Assembly: GCA_958510825.1 (NCBI GenBank)
Contig: OY294051.1
Location: 31,375,667 to 31,439,666 of the forward strand
Length of the DNA stretch: 64,000 nt
Direction of reading: 5' to 3'
Origin: Brachypterus glaber
Taxonomy: Eukaryota > Arthropoda > Insecta > Coleoptera > Kateretidae
Positions 11,282 to 23,599 of this stretch are shown here, piece by piece; positions within the stretch are counted from its first letter, which is position 1, and every line of letters starts with the position of its first letter. Made by a program: the position numbers and the translations under genes. A model generated the notes under the pieces. The model was not told the DNA's origin. It ran no database searches and saw only the letters and a program-made list of their open reading frames with translations.

Positions 11282-14200
11282 CTAAAATAAATCAAATTAT
11301 TGTCATACAAGTTTTTTTTTTTTAATAACAAAATGCCAGTTTGGGTTTCATCGTTTTTTGAAAGCGAACTCATTTCGGTGTGCATACTTGTGAAGCTTTC
11401 TCCACCCTCAAATTACTTGGTGGCGGTAAAAATTTACACAAACCCAGCGTCGGACTGAACTTCCAGGCAAACGAGCATATGCTCGGTAGGCCACCTTAAA
11501 AGTCAGAATTTGGCCACCCAAAATCAAAACTTTTAAGAAAACGCGTTTATCCTTTTATTATTTAAAAAAAAATCTTGTATAAAATTTATTTATACAAAGA
11601 AAACACTTGAAGCACTAGAAAATTGACTTGATTTTTAATAATACTCCAACTGGCCAAGAGTCAATCCGCATAAGGAGAATGGATGTTGTTTTGTTTGTTC
11701 TTAAAAAATCGATTGTTTTTTTATTAAAGATGTGTGGCCATCCTAACCCAAGGCTCGTTTTTTTTTTGTTTGAAGATATGTGGCCACCCCCTTTTGCCGA
11801 CCTTTTTTTTTTCAAAATATGTGGCCACTATGAATCTTAACCCGGTAGGCCATCATCCTCCCAGTCCGATACTGCCCAAACTAGAGTGCCTTAATGTGAC
11901 GTTTTCTGTCAAGAAGAAAAGTGGAGACAAAAAGATATGTTTGTTGGTAACTAGGTTTTAACATCAATGTCACAAGTACATAAGCACAAATTTTCAAAGG
12001 AATTGGTTTTTAAATGTTACCATAAGTCGGAAGAAAATGGGTTCCATTTATTTAAAACTCAATTTGCTAATAACAGATATAATTAATCCCAACTGACGAA
12101 TAAAAAGAGGTTCAAAAATATGCGAGGTATAACAAACCAGTTTATTTTGCAAAGGGCACTGTACAAATATGTCATAATAAATAACCTTAAAAATATATTT
12201 TGACTTTATAACTAGAAGAGAAACTTGGCATATCCGGAAAAGTCTAAAAACACGTTTGCAAGTTTTACCATTTTCCTGGATTTTTTTAATGTCTTCGCTC
12301 TTTTTTTGACAGATAACGTCACATTATGGCACTCTACATCTTGGCAGGGACCACCTTAGGAAGGTGATAGGGCTAATAACTGGTCACTGCCACCTGAGTA
12401 AACACATGCATACCATCCGTGTGTATAGAGATGCAGGCTCTTTGACTGCGTAGTAAGCCTGATAAAGGAAACGAAGCTGTTTGACTAGCAGGAGACCCAA
12501 GAACAACACAGTAGGCCCGCAGGTGGCCGCAGTGTTTGAGGTACGAATCCTCATCTTGTTTCTATTTATCAATCAATCAATCAATCAATCAATGCACTCT
12601 AACCTAAACCGGTAAACTATCATACCTAAGTGAGGAAGTCTGTATAATATATTTTCATCTGACGAATTATTGCCAACGTTGTTTACCGGAGGGTTATTAT
12701 TAATGTTATTATTGTTATTATTATTATGATTTTGAATGTCATCATTATGTAATAAAATTTCTGCGTCATCTTCATCATCTTCGTCATCATTATCATCTTC
12801 AATATGGAATTTTTGGAAATATGCTCCTAAAAATTAAAGATAAATATAGAACAGCGCACCAGGGCAAGCTAACTTCCCTACTTCATAACACGCCTACTCT
12901 ATAACATCCCTACCCTATAACAGCTCTACTCCATAATATCCCTACTTCCCAATAACCATACTCTGCACTTTGTGCACTCAATTAGCCACTTAATAATAAA
13001 TGAGTGGTTTTTTTATATAATTTTCTATTTTTCCTTCGTAAAATTATACGTAAATTCTAGAATAATCGCAAATGTGTAATTTTAATTTTGTCCGCGTTCT
13101 CATAACTTGTACTAATAATAATAATAATAATTTATAAACTAAATTCTTTGACAATGACAAATATTTTTTGGAGTAGCAAGTGGCTAATTTAGTGTGGATT
13201 AGGGGTGTTGCGGAGAAGGGATTTACGGAATAGGGATGTTACGAAGTAAGTTTGTTTTTAAGTAGGAGGGGTATGGAGTAGAGATGTTGAGAGTAGGAAA
13301 ACTAAGAGTAGGGATGTTAGTCTGCCTGCACTATTAGTTTTATTTATATTTGTTTTGTGCGGTTTTATTATATTTATTTTGTGTTGTTTACCATCATTCA
13401 TAACTCCATAGTAAAAAAACATATCTTCAACATCTCCATATCCAGTGTAAACATTGTTGCCAGGTTTTTTGACTCTCAGCTGCGAATCCAGACGCAGCAT
13501 AGATTCTCTTTCATATTGCGCTTGTTGTAAATGCATGTCGTAGTGAGCCATGACAACTCTGCGCAGGCGCATGTGCATCATGCGCTGTTTTTGACGCCAA
13601 TTCATAATTTTTCCAGGTGCGATCGGTACAGCGATGAACCATGAGTTGTTGAAGTAGTAACAATACTGAAAAAAAATAATTTTGGTGTAACTGTGTTAGT
13701 TTTAAATTAAACATAGGGTTGTGACCCGTCAAACTTGATTAAATTTAGTTTACCATCGAGAAATATTTGTAATGTTTGTTCTGGATTATTTTTTACAAAA
13801 ATTATACCTTTAAAAATAATTATAAGATTGTAAAACCTCATAATAATAAAATTTTATTTGGTATATTTATTTTCTGTTTTGAAGTATTGCTCGTATACTT
13901 ACCTTGGCAAAAAATGTGTCTGCAGTAGATCTTTCATAAATAATGTCTCTTTGAGCGAAAATTCCTGAATCTAATAAATCAACTATCTTGCAACCACTAT
14001 TTATTAATGCCTTATTTATAGGTTCTTCGCTAGCCTTTTCAAAATGGACACAAAATGTTTTTGTCATTGAAATAATTTTAGTCACTTGTGGAGGTAATGT
14101 CTAAAAATATTGTAAAATTAAAACTATACATTCTTGGATCCGTGCAATAAACATCAGCTTTATAAAATTAGTTTTTTAATATGTATATTATTATGTAACG

Positions 14201-16336
14201 TGAAATAAAAGTAAAACAGTACTAGCAAAATAGTTTTTTAACTTACATAATCTTTGATTATTGAAGAAGCGTAAAGTTGGTTGGGTAAATGGGTAAAAAT
14301 ATGGATAAATTCATAGTAAGCGTCAATAAGGAGACCTCCGTACATACAGCATGGTGGAACTTTGTAGTATTCATTGTAAACGTATCTCCAAAGTGTTGTC
14401 ATTACAATAGAGTGCTAAAAATAAGTGCAATATTTATTATTTTAATGATAATTATCATTATAATTAATTAATGGCTCAGTTGCAACCAATGATTTACCGT
14501 CCTAATACCCGGATTCCGGGTCCTGGATATAAAACAAACCTAAAAAATTATCCTGGCGACAAAAAATTTGATGTGACTAAATATCCCGGAGACAAAATAT
14601 CCGAAATAAAAAATAATTTTGGCGATAAACTATGGATATGGAGACAAAATATCCGGAAAATAAAATACTTCGGGGACAAAATATTCAAAAGAAAAAATTG
14701 CTTTGGCGAAAAAATTTATTGCAGACATGAAGACAAAATATCGAATAATGAGAAATGATTGCAGAGACATCTATCAATAGAAAAGTTCAGTAGTGATTTG
14801 ACAGCTTTCCATTAGTTTTGCTGTTTTTATTGAACGCGGTGGTTTTGTCTCACGTAGTTTTAGTCGATACATTTTGGGCATGTCTAATTTTTTTGTCGTT
14901 ATATTTTGGTTTAGAATATTCTGTCAGTAAACCATGAAAAATTTATCTTATTGGTACATTGCACCATTGTACCAAATGGACAATGCTCGGTTTACGTCCG
15001 AATGAACTAGGGTTATTAATTAATTATCACATTACTGTGCATGATTGGTGATTAGTTAAATTTTAATTATTTAATCTTCCTAGTTCCATTAAAACGGAGA
15101 ATATACCATCCAGCCCTGTGACACTCCTAAGTTTTAAGTAGCTTTTTCGTGTTACGGAATGACTGAAATCCACCAGATGGCGAAAAAGTATTTTATGATA
15201 ACAATGGATTTACTATAGTTTGGTAACATTAAACATATTTATAGTTGACACAAGAAAATGTAGTACTTAAGAATACAAAATTAAATCACCAGAATCATGG
15301 CTTACAGTTTTTGATGTGCCACATATAAAGATTTAGACACTTGATTGTTTTTTCTAAAATCATATACTAGGTATCTATAACAAACCTTAGAATAACCAAA
15401 GAAGATGTTCTCATAAAAACACACACTAAAAATAAATGTCACTGTTTATGCATGGCGCCATCTAGCAGCCTCCCACTAAATACCTTTTAAAAATTAAAAT
15501 TACAATCTAGAAGGCTTGCGATCTCGCTCGTAGATACCAGCGCTTTTTGGTCAGTACGTAACCAAGTCGAACTACAAGTTACCAGTTCGTATTCTCTACG
15601 TTCGTGATACCAACACTTAGACTCACCTGTAAATTTATAATTTCAAGAATATTTAACATTTTACAAATGCACCTGATTTCCATGTCATCTTGTGTTGCTT
15701 GTAGTCCATCGTACGTTGATTTGATCAAAGCACCAATTCTGTTAGCTAGTTTTTGATATGACAAGTTTAAAATGTGTTCAGCTAGATATTTAAAACGTCT
15801 ATTTACTAATCTAATTTTGGTACCTAAAAATTATTTTGCATTTTTTATGAGAAATAAGTACCTTCCCGGATTTCTAGATAGTTCAGTTGGTAAAGCGGGT
15901 TAGAAATTTTTTCTGAATTTTAATTTAATTAATTTACTACGCTAAGATTTTTCTTTCATTTGATTAGTTTTTTTTAATGTACTTGAATTAATTTATAATT
16001 TAGGTCAATTTATATAAATAAATATATTTTCAATGCATGCGCCTTCGCCATAATTGTAAATAGTAAAACTTTACAATTTTATTTTTGTTTAAATTTTTAC
16101 CATTTTTAAGCCTTACATAATTCGTGAAAAGATAAATTTTGAAAAATGATCAACATTACTTCTGCAGGCATATGAGAAACGGGGCTTTTCTTTTTTAAAA
16201 CCTCAACTTGGCCTCCTTTTGAGGTGTTTTCAGTTTCTGTACTTTTTTCGATCTTCCTACGTTTCGATCGCAAATAGTACCCGATATTCGTATCACTTTC
16301 TTCATTGTTGATCTCCTCGATTGCCTCGTTATCCAT
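11067..16336 (-). CDS. F-box protein, seven exons, about 490 aa
   Basis: A complete minus-strand gene model. Exons are 16336-16117, 15823-15627, 14414-14247, 14100-13903, 13665-13392, 12826-12626 and 11281-11067, totalling 1473 nt with all phases compatible. An N-terminal basic stretch (YLRSKRRKIEK) precedes an F-box beginning near residue 52 (HMPAEVMLIIFQNLSFHELC, then LVNRRF). F-box proteins bind SKP1 and present substrates to an SCF ubiquitin ligase. The middle region (WRYVYNEYYKVPPCC) recalls the FBXO28 layout, which is an inference of low confidence. Later there is a basic, Arg/Met-rich stretch, an Asp/Glu-rich run, an Asn run and a Tyr/Pro-rich end (PTHYTYDFRPTKAM). The start is the first ATG of the open frame. 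No signal peptide or membrane helix is visible. Confidence 0.8.
11445..11880. mobile_element. Repeat element in the last F-box intron
   Basis: Bounded by inverted 'AGCGTCGGACTG' (about 11447) and 'CAGTCCGATACTG' (about 11862). The interior repeats 'GTGGCCA' blocks at 11511, 11733, 11780 and 11821. Probably a small decayed TIR element. The short frames across it on both strands are not genes. Confidence 0.45.
12341..12600 (+). mobile_element. 5'-truncated LINE 3' end with (AATC)n tail
   Basis: The plus strand translates near 12350-12450 to a relic containing LITGHCHLSKHMHTIRVYRD. This is the 'LTGH..L..HLH' signature common at the C-terminus of Jockey/R1-type non-LTR retrotransposons. It is followed by a degraded part and a (TCAA)n tail at 12568-12592. 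The same tail and 3' end recur at 25782-25900. It lies in the last F-box intron, antisense to the gene. Confidence 0.65.
12626..12826 (-). CDS. F-box gene exon 6 (acidic and Asn-rich)
   Basis: Encodes AYFQKFHIEDD, then an Asp/Glu run, then repeated Asn codons (AAT/AAC) that look like a local trinucleotide expansion, and ends with ENILYRLPHL. Acceptor TTTTTAG, donor GTATGA. Likely disordered. Confidence 0.75.
13392..13665 (-). CDS. F-box gene exon 5
   Basis: The acceptor is preceded by a long T run ending CAG; the donor is GTAAAC. It encodes YCYYFNNSWFIAVPIAPGK, then a Met/Arg/Gln-rich helix (WRQKQRMMHMRLRR) and GYGDVEDMFFYYGVMND. It ends one base into a codon, matched by exon 6. Confidence 0.75.
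13903..14100 (-). CDS. F-box gene exon 4
   Basis: 66 codons, phase 0 to 0, acceptor TTTTTAG and donor GTAAGT. The product starts TLPPQVTKIISMTK and includes INSGCKIVDLLDSGIFAQRD. I recognise no domain. Confidence 0.75.
14247..14414 (-). CDS. F-box gene exon 3
   Basis: An open block of 56 codons between TTTTAG and GTAAGT, phase 0 at both ends. It contains WRYVYNEYYKVPPCC followed by a Tyr/Ile-rich helix. This is the part most like the FBXO28 middle region. The assignment to this gene rests on phase, spacing and composition. Confidence 0.75.
14471..14758 (+). other. Frame with repeated GDK motif (doubtful coding)
   Basis: A 95-codon frame inside F-box intron 2 contains five spaced copies of a (P/F)G(D/E)K motif: YPGDKK, YPGDKI, NFGDKL, YFGDKI and CFGEKI. 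At DNA level this is a degenerate 'GG(A/C)GACAAAAT' repeat. I recognise no family. It may be a decayed minisatellite rather than a gene. Confidence 0.25.
14775..14870. mobile_element. Half copy of the 48760-49031 MITE
   Basis: 'AGTGATTTGACAGCTTTC' and 'AGTTTTGCTGTTTTTATTGAACGC' match the two arms of the MITE at 48760-49031. Only a fragment remains. Confidence 0.5.
15627..15823 (-). CDS. F-box gene exon 2
   Basis: Acceptor TTTTTAG, donor GTGAGT. It completes the F-box (IRLVNRRFKYLAEHILNL) and continues with a helical region containing CICKMLNILEIINLQ. The phase fits exon 1 (two bases complete the Cys codon) and it ends in phase 0. Confidence 0.8.
15871..15915 (+). repeat. tRNA 5'-half-like sequence
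   Basis: 'TAGTTCAGTTGGTAAAGC' is a near-perfect A-box/D-arm, about 50 bp upstream of F-box exon 2. No B box follows. It is a fragment of a tRNA or of a tRNA-derived SINE. Confidence 0.35.
16117..16336 (-). CDS. F-box gene exon 1 (start codon, F-box first part)
   Basis: ATG at 16336-16334. It encodes an acidic N-terminus (MDNEAIEEINNEESD), a basic patch and the first half of the F-box. The donor GTAAGG begins at 16116. The frame would otherwise stop two codons later, which supports splicing here. It ends one base into a Cys codon, completed by exon 2. Confidence 0.8.
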
Positions 16337-17600
16337 TTTTTTGATTTTATATTTTTATAATTGAGATTTATGATAAAAGATTTAAAATTTTAAAACATTT
16401 TTTAAAATTTGTTTTTGACAAGTGAAAAATGTCAATTCTGGCAAACATATATTTTGTTTTGTCAAATAATAAAGGTTTACCGGTTAGAAGTTACAACCTG
16501 CTATGAGAAATTATATTTAACAATAAATTACTTGTCTACTAAAGTCCCTAAGAGTTAATATTATTTCGTAGAGAAAAAAAAATTAAATGGCGATCAAAAT
16601 ATATTATATAATATTATATATTATTAATATGAAACTATTTTTAGGGTTTTTTGACATTTAAAAAATTTAATTTCCTCGGTAAAATTGTTTAATTTATAAT
16701 ATGAAAAACTAGACATGTCTTTCTCTGATCTTACTTTTTTTATACTAGAGAACAGTTAGTTTAAATCAAAGAAATATTTAGAAAAGGCTTACATATTCCT
16801 GTTACGAAAATATATTTTCTCAATTTGAGGATAATTTTTTCTCTTTGTAGAAAATCCGGGTATACGTAACATACGTACGCGTAGTATTTGGAGATACTAA
16901 ATAAAACAATTTTTTTTGTATAATATTTTTTTTATTCAAACAATAAATATATTTAAAAACAGGGAGTTTTTACCCTTTTTAAAATGTTTTAACGTTTTTG
17001 TATTTAAAAAGGTGCTGAAAAAGTCTTATACACTTATATTAGGACTGTTTGAGGGGTTACACTAGATTCAGGGGAGCTGCGGTTGGGGGTAGGAGGGCGC
17101 CCCCCAACCACGATCGAGAAAACCCACAGTCCAGATAAAAAATTATGGAGTCCCTTCAATTCAGCAAAAATGGAAAAAAAATAATTTGTGCATATGAGGA
17201 CTTTTCAATTAATTTAATTTCAAAAAATTTAACCGGGGGCCATTTTCCATAAAAAATTTAGGTTGTCCTTTATAATATATTGGATATTTGGATATCATCC
17301 AAAAACTGTTGTTAGTAGTATCATAGCACCCAACAAACAGACCTATTACGCGAGTCATATGCAATTTTTAAAATACACAAGTAATATAAAAGTGGCGCTT
17401 AAAATTTTAATATAATTTATTTTCCCATTTTTGTATACACCCTGTACATATTTTCTTAGAATTAATTGACTTAAACACCATAGAGGACATAGAACTTCTA
17501 TGATACAAGTATAATAAATATCAAATAATATTGTCATCTTATATTTTTATTTATTAATTAATAAAATTATTTAAATAAATAATATTTGTTTATGGTTATA
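16337..17600. other. Upstream region of the F-box gene and intergenic DNA
   Basis: Contains the presumed promoter of the F-box gene. I could not place a TATA box or initiator with confidence. Includes AT-rich simple sequence around 16600 and a GC-rich hairpin (GGTTGGGGG...CCCCCCAACC) near 17089-17118. Confidence 0.35.
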
Positions 17601-17614
17601 ATCGGGTACAGTTA

Positions 17615-18520
17615 TAGTCCAGTCAAATAACGAGAAATTCCTAAGTTAAATTGCAATAAATGTACACGGTTTGATATTTTAAAGGGTAGTAGTGGATAGC
17701 AACAGAACACTCCTGTTAGTTTTTCACAGGGTGATTTACGTAAGGGGTGTTCGCTATCTTGAATTTTAGGGGTGAGTGCGGTTATCTCGCTAAATATACA
17801 TCTTACGGTAAAAATGCATATTACCAATTTTGTTAACAAGAACATTTCCAACAATTTTTGTTTGGATCATTTTTTTAATATATTAATAACAATGGAGTTA
17901 TAAATATTCAAAAATAGCCATTTTGGTTTTTCCGATTTTTCAGCCAAATTATGCATCGGAGGTGGTTATGGTTATGAGCAAACTTGTAGTTCTTGAAATT
18001 CTCTACAAGTATTATATATTACGCACTTTCCTAAGTATTTTGTTACGGCTATAGTGGGCGCTGTTGCGCCCTGTGTAACCATACCAAAGTACCTATGAAA
18101 ATTTACAATATATCAAACTTATAGAAAATTTCAAGAGCTACAAGTTTTCTTATAACCACTTTTATCGTCCGATAAATAATTTGGCTGAAAAAAGGAAACA
18201 AACAATTTCAACTCCAACTTGGCTATTTTTGAATTAACTCAATTGTTATTAATGTATTAAAAAAATGATCCAAACAAAAATTATTGGAAATTACCTCCTT
18301 AACAAAATTAGTTATATGCATTTTTATCGTAAGATGCGTATTAAGCAACTCTCCCCTAAAATTCAAGATAGCGGACAACCCCTATGCAAATCATCCGGTG
18401 AAAAACTAACAGGAGTGTTCTGTTATCATCAACTACTACCCTTTAAAATATCAGCCCGTGTACATTTATTGCAATTAACATTTTTTATTGACAGATATTT
18501 TTGTAACTAATAATGGAGAC
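17615..18520. mobile_element. Large foldback element with mirrored arms
   Basis: Arms of roughly 400 bp (17615-18010 and 18110-18520) are inverted copies. Each arm translates to the same 'PKIQDS..PL.KS..EKLTGVF' frame, on opposite strands, which shows the frames are arm shadows. A third half copy is at 51880-52030. The centre holds GGGCGCTGTTGCGCCC, a perfect short hairpin (about 18056). Confidence 0.8.
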
Positions 18521-18589
18521 TTGACAAGTTATATAAACTCATGTCAAATTTGACGTAACTCAAAACAAATGTTTAGATAAGTGGTATGC

Positions 18590-19060
18590 TTTGTCAAAAA
18601 GAACCGGCCGTCTCATAAAAAAAAGTTTATGTCCAATTTATAATATTTGGGGGGGGGGCAGTTGAAAGTGAGAGGGAATTTTTTATCTTCTAGGTGGTTT
18701 TAAAATATTTTTTCTATTGTGAATACTAAGAATGTTATGTCCAGGAATAAGTTTTTTACATTGTGGAGAGAGCGGAGCCCCCGGGGGTTTATGGAAAAAA
18801 TGTTAATGACATATTTTGTCTAATTTTATTTTACCTTTTAGGTGGTTTTCAAAATTTTTCTTCTATTGTGAATAATAAAAAAGCTATGTTCAGTAACATT
18901 TTTTTTTATTTTGGCGGAAGGGGCCCCCCCTTTTTTTTTGCTTATTTTGATCTTTTTGACTCGTCGAGACGTCGCGACGTTTCGAAAATTTAAGCAAAAA
19001 AAATGATTTTTATTTCAATACTTTCTTTTATGGGAAAGTAAAAAGTCAAATGATTTTTTT
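18590..19060. repeat. Local duplication of a 'TAGGTGGTTTTnAAAAT' block
   Basis: About 60 bp at 18690-18750 recurs at 18838-18897 with mismatches. G and T runs surround it. No gene. Confidence 0.45.
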
Positions 19061-19544
19061 ACGGCTGGTTACACCAGGTATTTAAATCGACTGGAAAATC
19101 AAATTTTTTTCTTGTTCGGAAAAGAAATGTCATGAAAAGTCTGTGAAGCTTATAACTTTTGAACGGAATGTCTTATTTGAAAAATTCCTTGACTAAACGA
19201 TTTAGTATCTTTGTAGTTTATAACATGTAAAGTATGGTTAATATTGGGGAAGGGTAAGGAAGCAGAAACTAATATTTTTGGCGATGACTGGGCTATTAGT
19301 TTTTAAGATATAGCCATTTAAAGATATGTCAATTGTAAATTTAAATTGCGTTTATTTTGGATCAAACTTTACAATAAAACGAATTGGACTGTGTTTAGCA
19401 ATAATATGTGTACCCATGTTGTGAGATAAAAGTAAGTTTTTGAATATTGTACTTAATATCTTTTTTATTCGATTAATTTTCATTTTTGTTCATGTTTTGC
19501 AGGCGAAAAGTTGGATTTTGCTAACTAAAACTTGTTATTGTAAA

Positions 19545-20060
19545 GCTTTTTTTTAATAAGTTACTTTACCTTTACTGAATTATTTATAAAGAAATATGAC
19601 CTTTTGTTAACTTATGGTCTTGAAATATATGTTCTTTTTGACAAGATATAAGTATTATAATCATTTTATATAAATAAAACTTTCTTCTATAACATACCTC
19701 AAAACATATGGATTCATCCACTAAAATATATTACAAACACAAAATTTTAATTGTAAAATCAATTTCAATATTTATAATATTTAAATATAATTATAAAACG
19801 GTTTCAGAAGTATTATTATTTTCATAACAAACATATTTTAACACAAATTAATCGAAACACTAAGCTAACTTAAAAATGAAACCGCAGACAGAAGAAACGA
19901 TTTAATTGTTTTTTTTAGCGATTGGATAGCAGTTTGTCATGGATAATTAGATAGGTAATAAGACAGCACAAAGATATATTTTTTACAATTTAATGAACTT
20001 ACTATTGTCTCACAATGTGGATTAACAAATTATTGCATTGATTCTAAAACAATTTTAACT
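19545..20060. repeat. Dispersed repeat, copy shared with 31475-31890
   Basis: Matches 31475-31890 in order over several hundred bases, for example 'TTTATAAAGAAATATGACC' and 'AGAAGAAACGATT' in both. Ends and class are not visible. Confidence 0.7.
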
Positions 20061-20186
20061 GGGTATTTATAGTAAAAATGAATTTATACTTTTAAGTCAT
20101 AATTTACCATTAGATTAATTAAAAAACTCGTCAATTTTATAAATTTTTTACCTTCTTTAGTTTCGATTTATTCTAATTTCGTTATA

Positions 20187-20848
20187 CAGTGCGATCCAAT
20201 AGTCACCTCCCCCCCCCCCCTTTTAACTTTTGAACGAGTTAAGATATCGACTTCAAATTTAGAACTCTTAAATAAGACAACTTAAACTATCTTTTAGCAT
20301 ATATTTGATATTTTCAGCTCTTAAAATGTGGGCAGGGGGGCATGGGGGGACATTTTTTTAAATGGAAAGGGGGGTCGTGTGATACATCATTTTAAAGCTT
20401 ATAAAATTCTCTATTTTTTAAGGTTTTGATTTTTCTTTTTTTTTGTGTTAAAACATTCGATTTTTTAAGTTTTTTTTTTATAAATTTTTATTTATGTCAA
20501 CTAAAATTAGTTTAAAAGTATAATTAACATTTTTTTATGATGAAATTAGGCATTTTTAAAAAATTTTCAACCCCATTTTAAACCCAAAAAATTTGGACTT
20601 CTTAAATTTAAAAATATGGAGTTAAATGGAGAATTTTATAAGCTTTAAAATGATGTATTACACGACCCCCCTTTCCATTAAAAAAAATGTGCCCCCATGC
20701 CCCCCTGCCCACATTTTAAGAGCTGAAGGATTAAATATATGCTAAAAGATAGTTTAAGTTGTTTTATTTAAAAGTTCCAAATTTGAAGTCGATATATCAA
20801 CTGGTTCAAAAGTTAAGAGGGGGAGGGGGTGACTTTTGGACCGCTCTG
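20187..20848. mobile_element. 662-bp TIR foldback MITE with TA target site
   Basis: Ends CAGTGCGATCCAATAGTCACC and, on the other strand, CAGAGCGGTCCAAAAGTCACC, flanked by TA on both sides (20185-20186 and 20849-20850). Arms of about 230 bp are inverted. TA duplication fits the Tc1/mariner superfamily. Non-autonomous. Confidence 0.8.
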
Positions 20849-21070
20849 TATATTTCATATATTATAATTATGATACAATACTTAAATATGTACTTTATAA
20901 AAGTAAACATTGACAATCTGAGTATACAAAATCTCAGACAAACTACATTGCAAAAAACATTAACAATATTTTTCATCCATTTTGATACTGCAGTGTCATA
21001 CTTAAAGTTAAAATTCTAGTATCAATATAGGTAAAATCAGAAATGTATTTTTTTTCTTTTTTACAGTATA

Positions 21071-21805
21071 CTGGGTGTTCCAGAACTCGCGTCCATCATT
21101 GAAGGTACAAATACTACAACAACAAATATAAAAAAAAGTTTATGTAAACATAGACCCGCAAATCGGTCCCAAGGGAGTTATGGCCCATTAAAGGGGATAC
21201 CAAAAATAGGGTTTTTATTTAATATCTCTGGAGCCCTTTGAGCTAGATGGACGAGATTTAGCTTGTGGTTTAGTATTCGTAAGGTCATTATTTTAGGTTA
21301 TTTTAGTTTGTAAATTTTACCGGAGGCGCGCCTACGCGTGCGAAATGTCTGTGGCTTACCACATTATTGCCCAAAACTATTTTCAGTGTAAATTTTTCGC
21401 ATTCTTTTTTAAAATTATAGATTCTTTAAGTATAAATACATGAAAAAGATTCTCTTAGTATAATACCGTAAAAGCAACCGTTTTCGAGAAAAATCAATTT
21501 AAAAAAAAATGCAGAACGGGCCCCTGAAAAGTGGTACTATTTAAAGAGTCCATAACTCACTTAATATTTATTTTTGGCCCAGGGTATAAAAAACTTTTTT
21601 TCTCAGTTTTTAATGCGGATTCTCCCCGCAGTGTTAAATTATTTTATTAGCGCTTTTTTGGGCTCCATTTAAGAGACCTATCTTCAATAGGCCAAAAAGT
21701 CCATTAGGACCGATTTGCGGCCCTATGTTTATATGACTTTTTTTTTATATTTTTTGATATATTATGTGCCCCTTCAAGGATGGACTCGAGTTCTGCGACA
21801 CTCTG
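21071..21805. mobile_element. 735-bp TIR MITE with TA target site
   Basis: Ends CTGGGTGTTCCAGAACTCGC and CAGAGTGTCGCAGAACTCGA (opposite strand), flanked by TA. The arms share 'CCGCAAATCGGTCC' and its complement. Its terminus resembles that of the mariner-type element at 28798-30063, so it may be a non-autonomous relative. Confidence 0.75.
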
Positions 21806-21829
21806 TATATAAATAATTTTTCTATTTTG

Positions 21830-22972
21830 CGACTCTTATACGCTCACACACGTATTTGCCTGTTCTTATAGGTTTATAAGAGGTTTGTACTTTTTTTCTT
21901 TTGGGTTGACAATACGTTTTACGTGAAAATAAAAACACCGCTATTACTTTTAGTTTTCCACGATATTGTTTTTATGTTAATTTTTACCGTGTTAAAATTG
22001 TGGCTAGTTACTTGGAGTGAAAAGAGAAGAGCTGACTATAAAAGATATCAAAATATCATTTGTTCTATGAATTTCAAACATAGCGAAAATTGTAATGCCA
22101 ACCCAAAACAAAAATCTCTAAATCGGTCATCAATTTAAATGTTTTTTTTTTTTATTTTAGAGTAAAATATAAAAAATAGTATAAAGCACTCGTTTCATAA
22201 CACGTTTTTAGCACACTAGTACTTTAGAAATATGTAGTTGAGTGCAGTCACGTGATAAAAATGCTTTAATGCTAATTAGCAATTGTATACATAGAAATTA
22301 TAAAAAATATAAAGTCGGTTAATAGAACTTTTTCTGATAGTATCGGTTATAGCCGGTTTGGACTGTAATATTATTAATACAGTATTAAAATTTTATAAAT
22401 ATTAATATCAATTGATATACTGATAAAAATATATTTTTCTATTTTGCGACTCGTATCTCATAATCACACGCATTTTTCGTGTTCTTATAGGCTCATAAGA
22501 GGTCTCTACTTTTTTTTGTTGGGTTGGCAAAAAAAGCCTATCTGTTGACGTTTTGCGTGCAAATGTCAATGTCGATTTAAAGTTAAATTTTTTTACAAAA
22601 TTTCGTGTTTGGGTTATTTGTATTGGGTTATTGGTATTTTTTACCGTGTTAAAATTGTGGACTGCTTAATTGCAGTGAAAAAAGAAGAGATGACTGTAAA
22701 ATATATAAAAATATCATTTGTTCTTAGAATTTTAAACATACTGTAAACTGTAATGCCAACCCAAAACAAAAATCCCTAAATCAGTCATCAATTTAAATGT
22801 AAGTTTTTTAAATTTTAGAGCAAAATAGAAAAAATTGTATAGAGCACTAGTTTCATAACACGTTTTTAGAGCACTAGTACTTTAGAAAACTCGCCGCAAG
22901 TGGCTCGTTTTCTAAACTTGTACTCGTGCGCTAAAAACGTATGTTATGAAACTAGTACTTTAATATACTATT
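21830..22972 (+). mobile_element. Two tandem copies of the 'TTTAATATACTATT' element
   Basis: 21830-22240 and 22435-22972 repeat the same order: 'TTGCGACTC', 'TTCTTATAGG', 'GGGTTGGCAA', 'AATGCCAACCCAAAACAAAAA' (short form), then a terminal hairpin (22846-22956) around 'CTCGCCGCAAGTGGCTCG'. Inverted full copies are at 37087-37641 and 46547-47036. It is a non-autonomous DNA element of about 550 bp with AATAGTATATTAAAGTACT termini. Confidence 0.75.
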
Positions 22973-23599
22973 ATTCTAACCTTTCACAGGTTAAAGTATT
23001 TTTAATATGCGAAACATCGCTAAATTTTGTCATCTTAGACTATAAACATCTTCAGCGTACTCGTTTAGACAAAGACTCGGATAAAGGTAAACAGACAATA
23101 ACACCGGATTATTTAACAATCCTTAATATTAACCTAAAAATTAACCACTCTATTTGACTAGTAAAGCTAACTTTATTATAATAAGTTAAGACTTACAGTG
23201 TGCCTAGCAGAATTATGGCGGATACACTATTAATGTCCGTTATACTGTTCTATCCACCATTGTTTTGTTATACACACTGTATATAAAAGATCACAGAAAG
23301 AATAAATACCTAAATAATGGAATATTTTAGAATTTTTGTTTGTGCCTTTTCACAAATAACACAGGCTCACAAAAAAACCTTTACCAGACTATATTTTAGT
23401 GCCCTTAAAATGAACAGTGAAAAAGCTCGATGATCCCTAATTTTTTTTTTCAAAAAAATGCTAAAGGGCTGTTAAAGAATGTCATCACCTTAATAGGGGC
23501 AGGGGGTTGGTCAAAAGGTGACGAAAAGTGACGAAGGGGGGAGAGGGGTCGGCTAAAAGTGACGTTACCTTTAAACAAAAGGTATATTTAAAAAAAAAT

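Noticed and set aside
13511..13732. Alternative frame across F-box exon 5
   Set aside because: It crosses the acceptor and does not keep phase with exons 4 and 6; the chosen frame does.
17612..18510. Two frames with similar peptides on opposite strands (17612-17854 minus, 18265-18510 plus)
   Set aside because: They are the two arms of one foldback element; the similarity is inverted DNA repetition.
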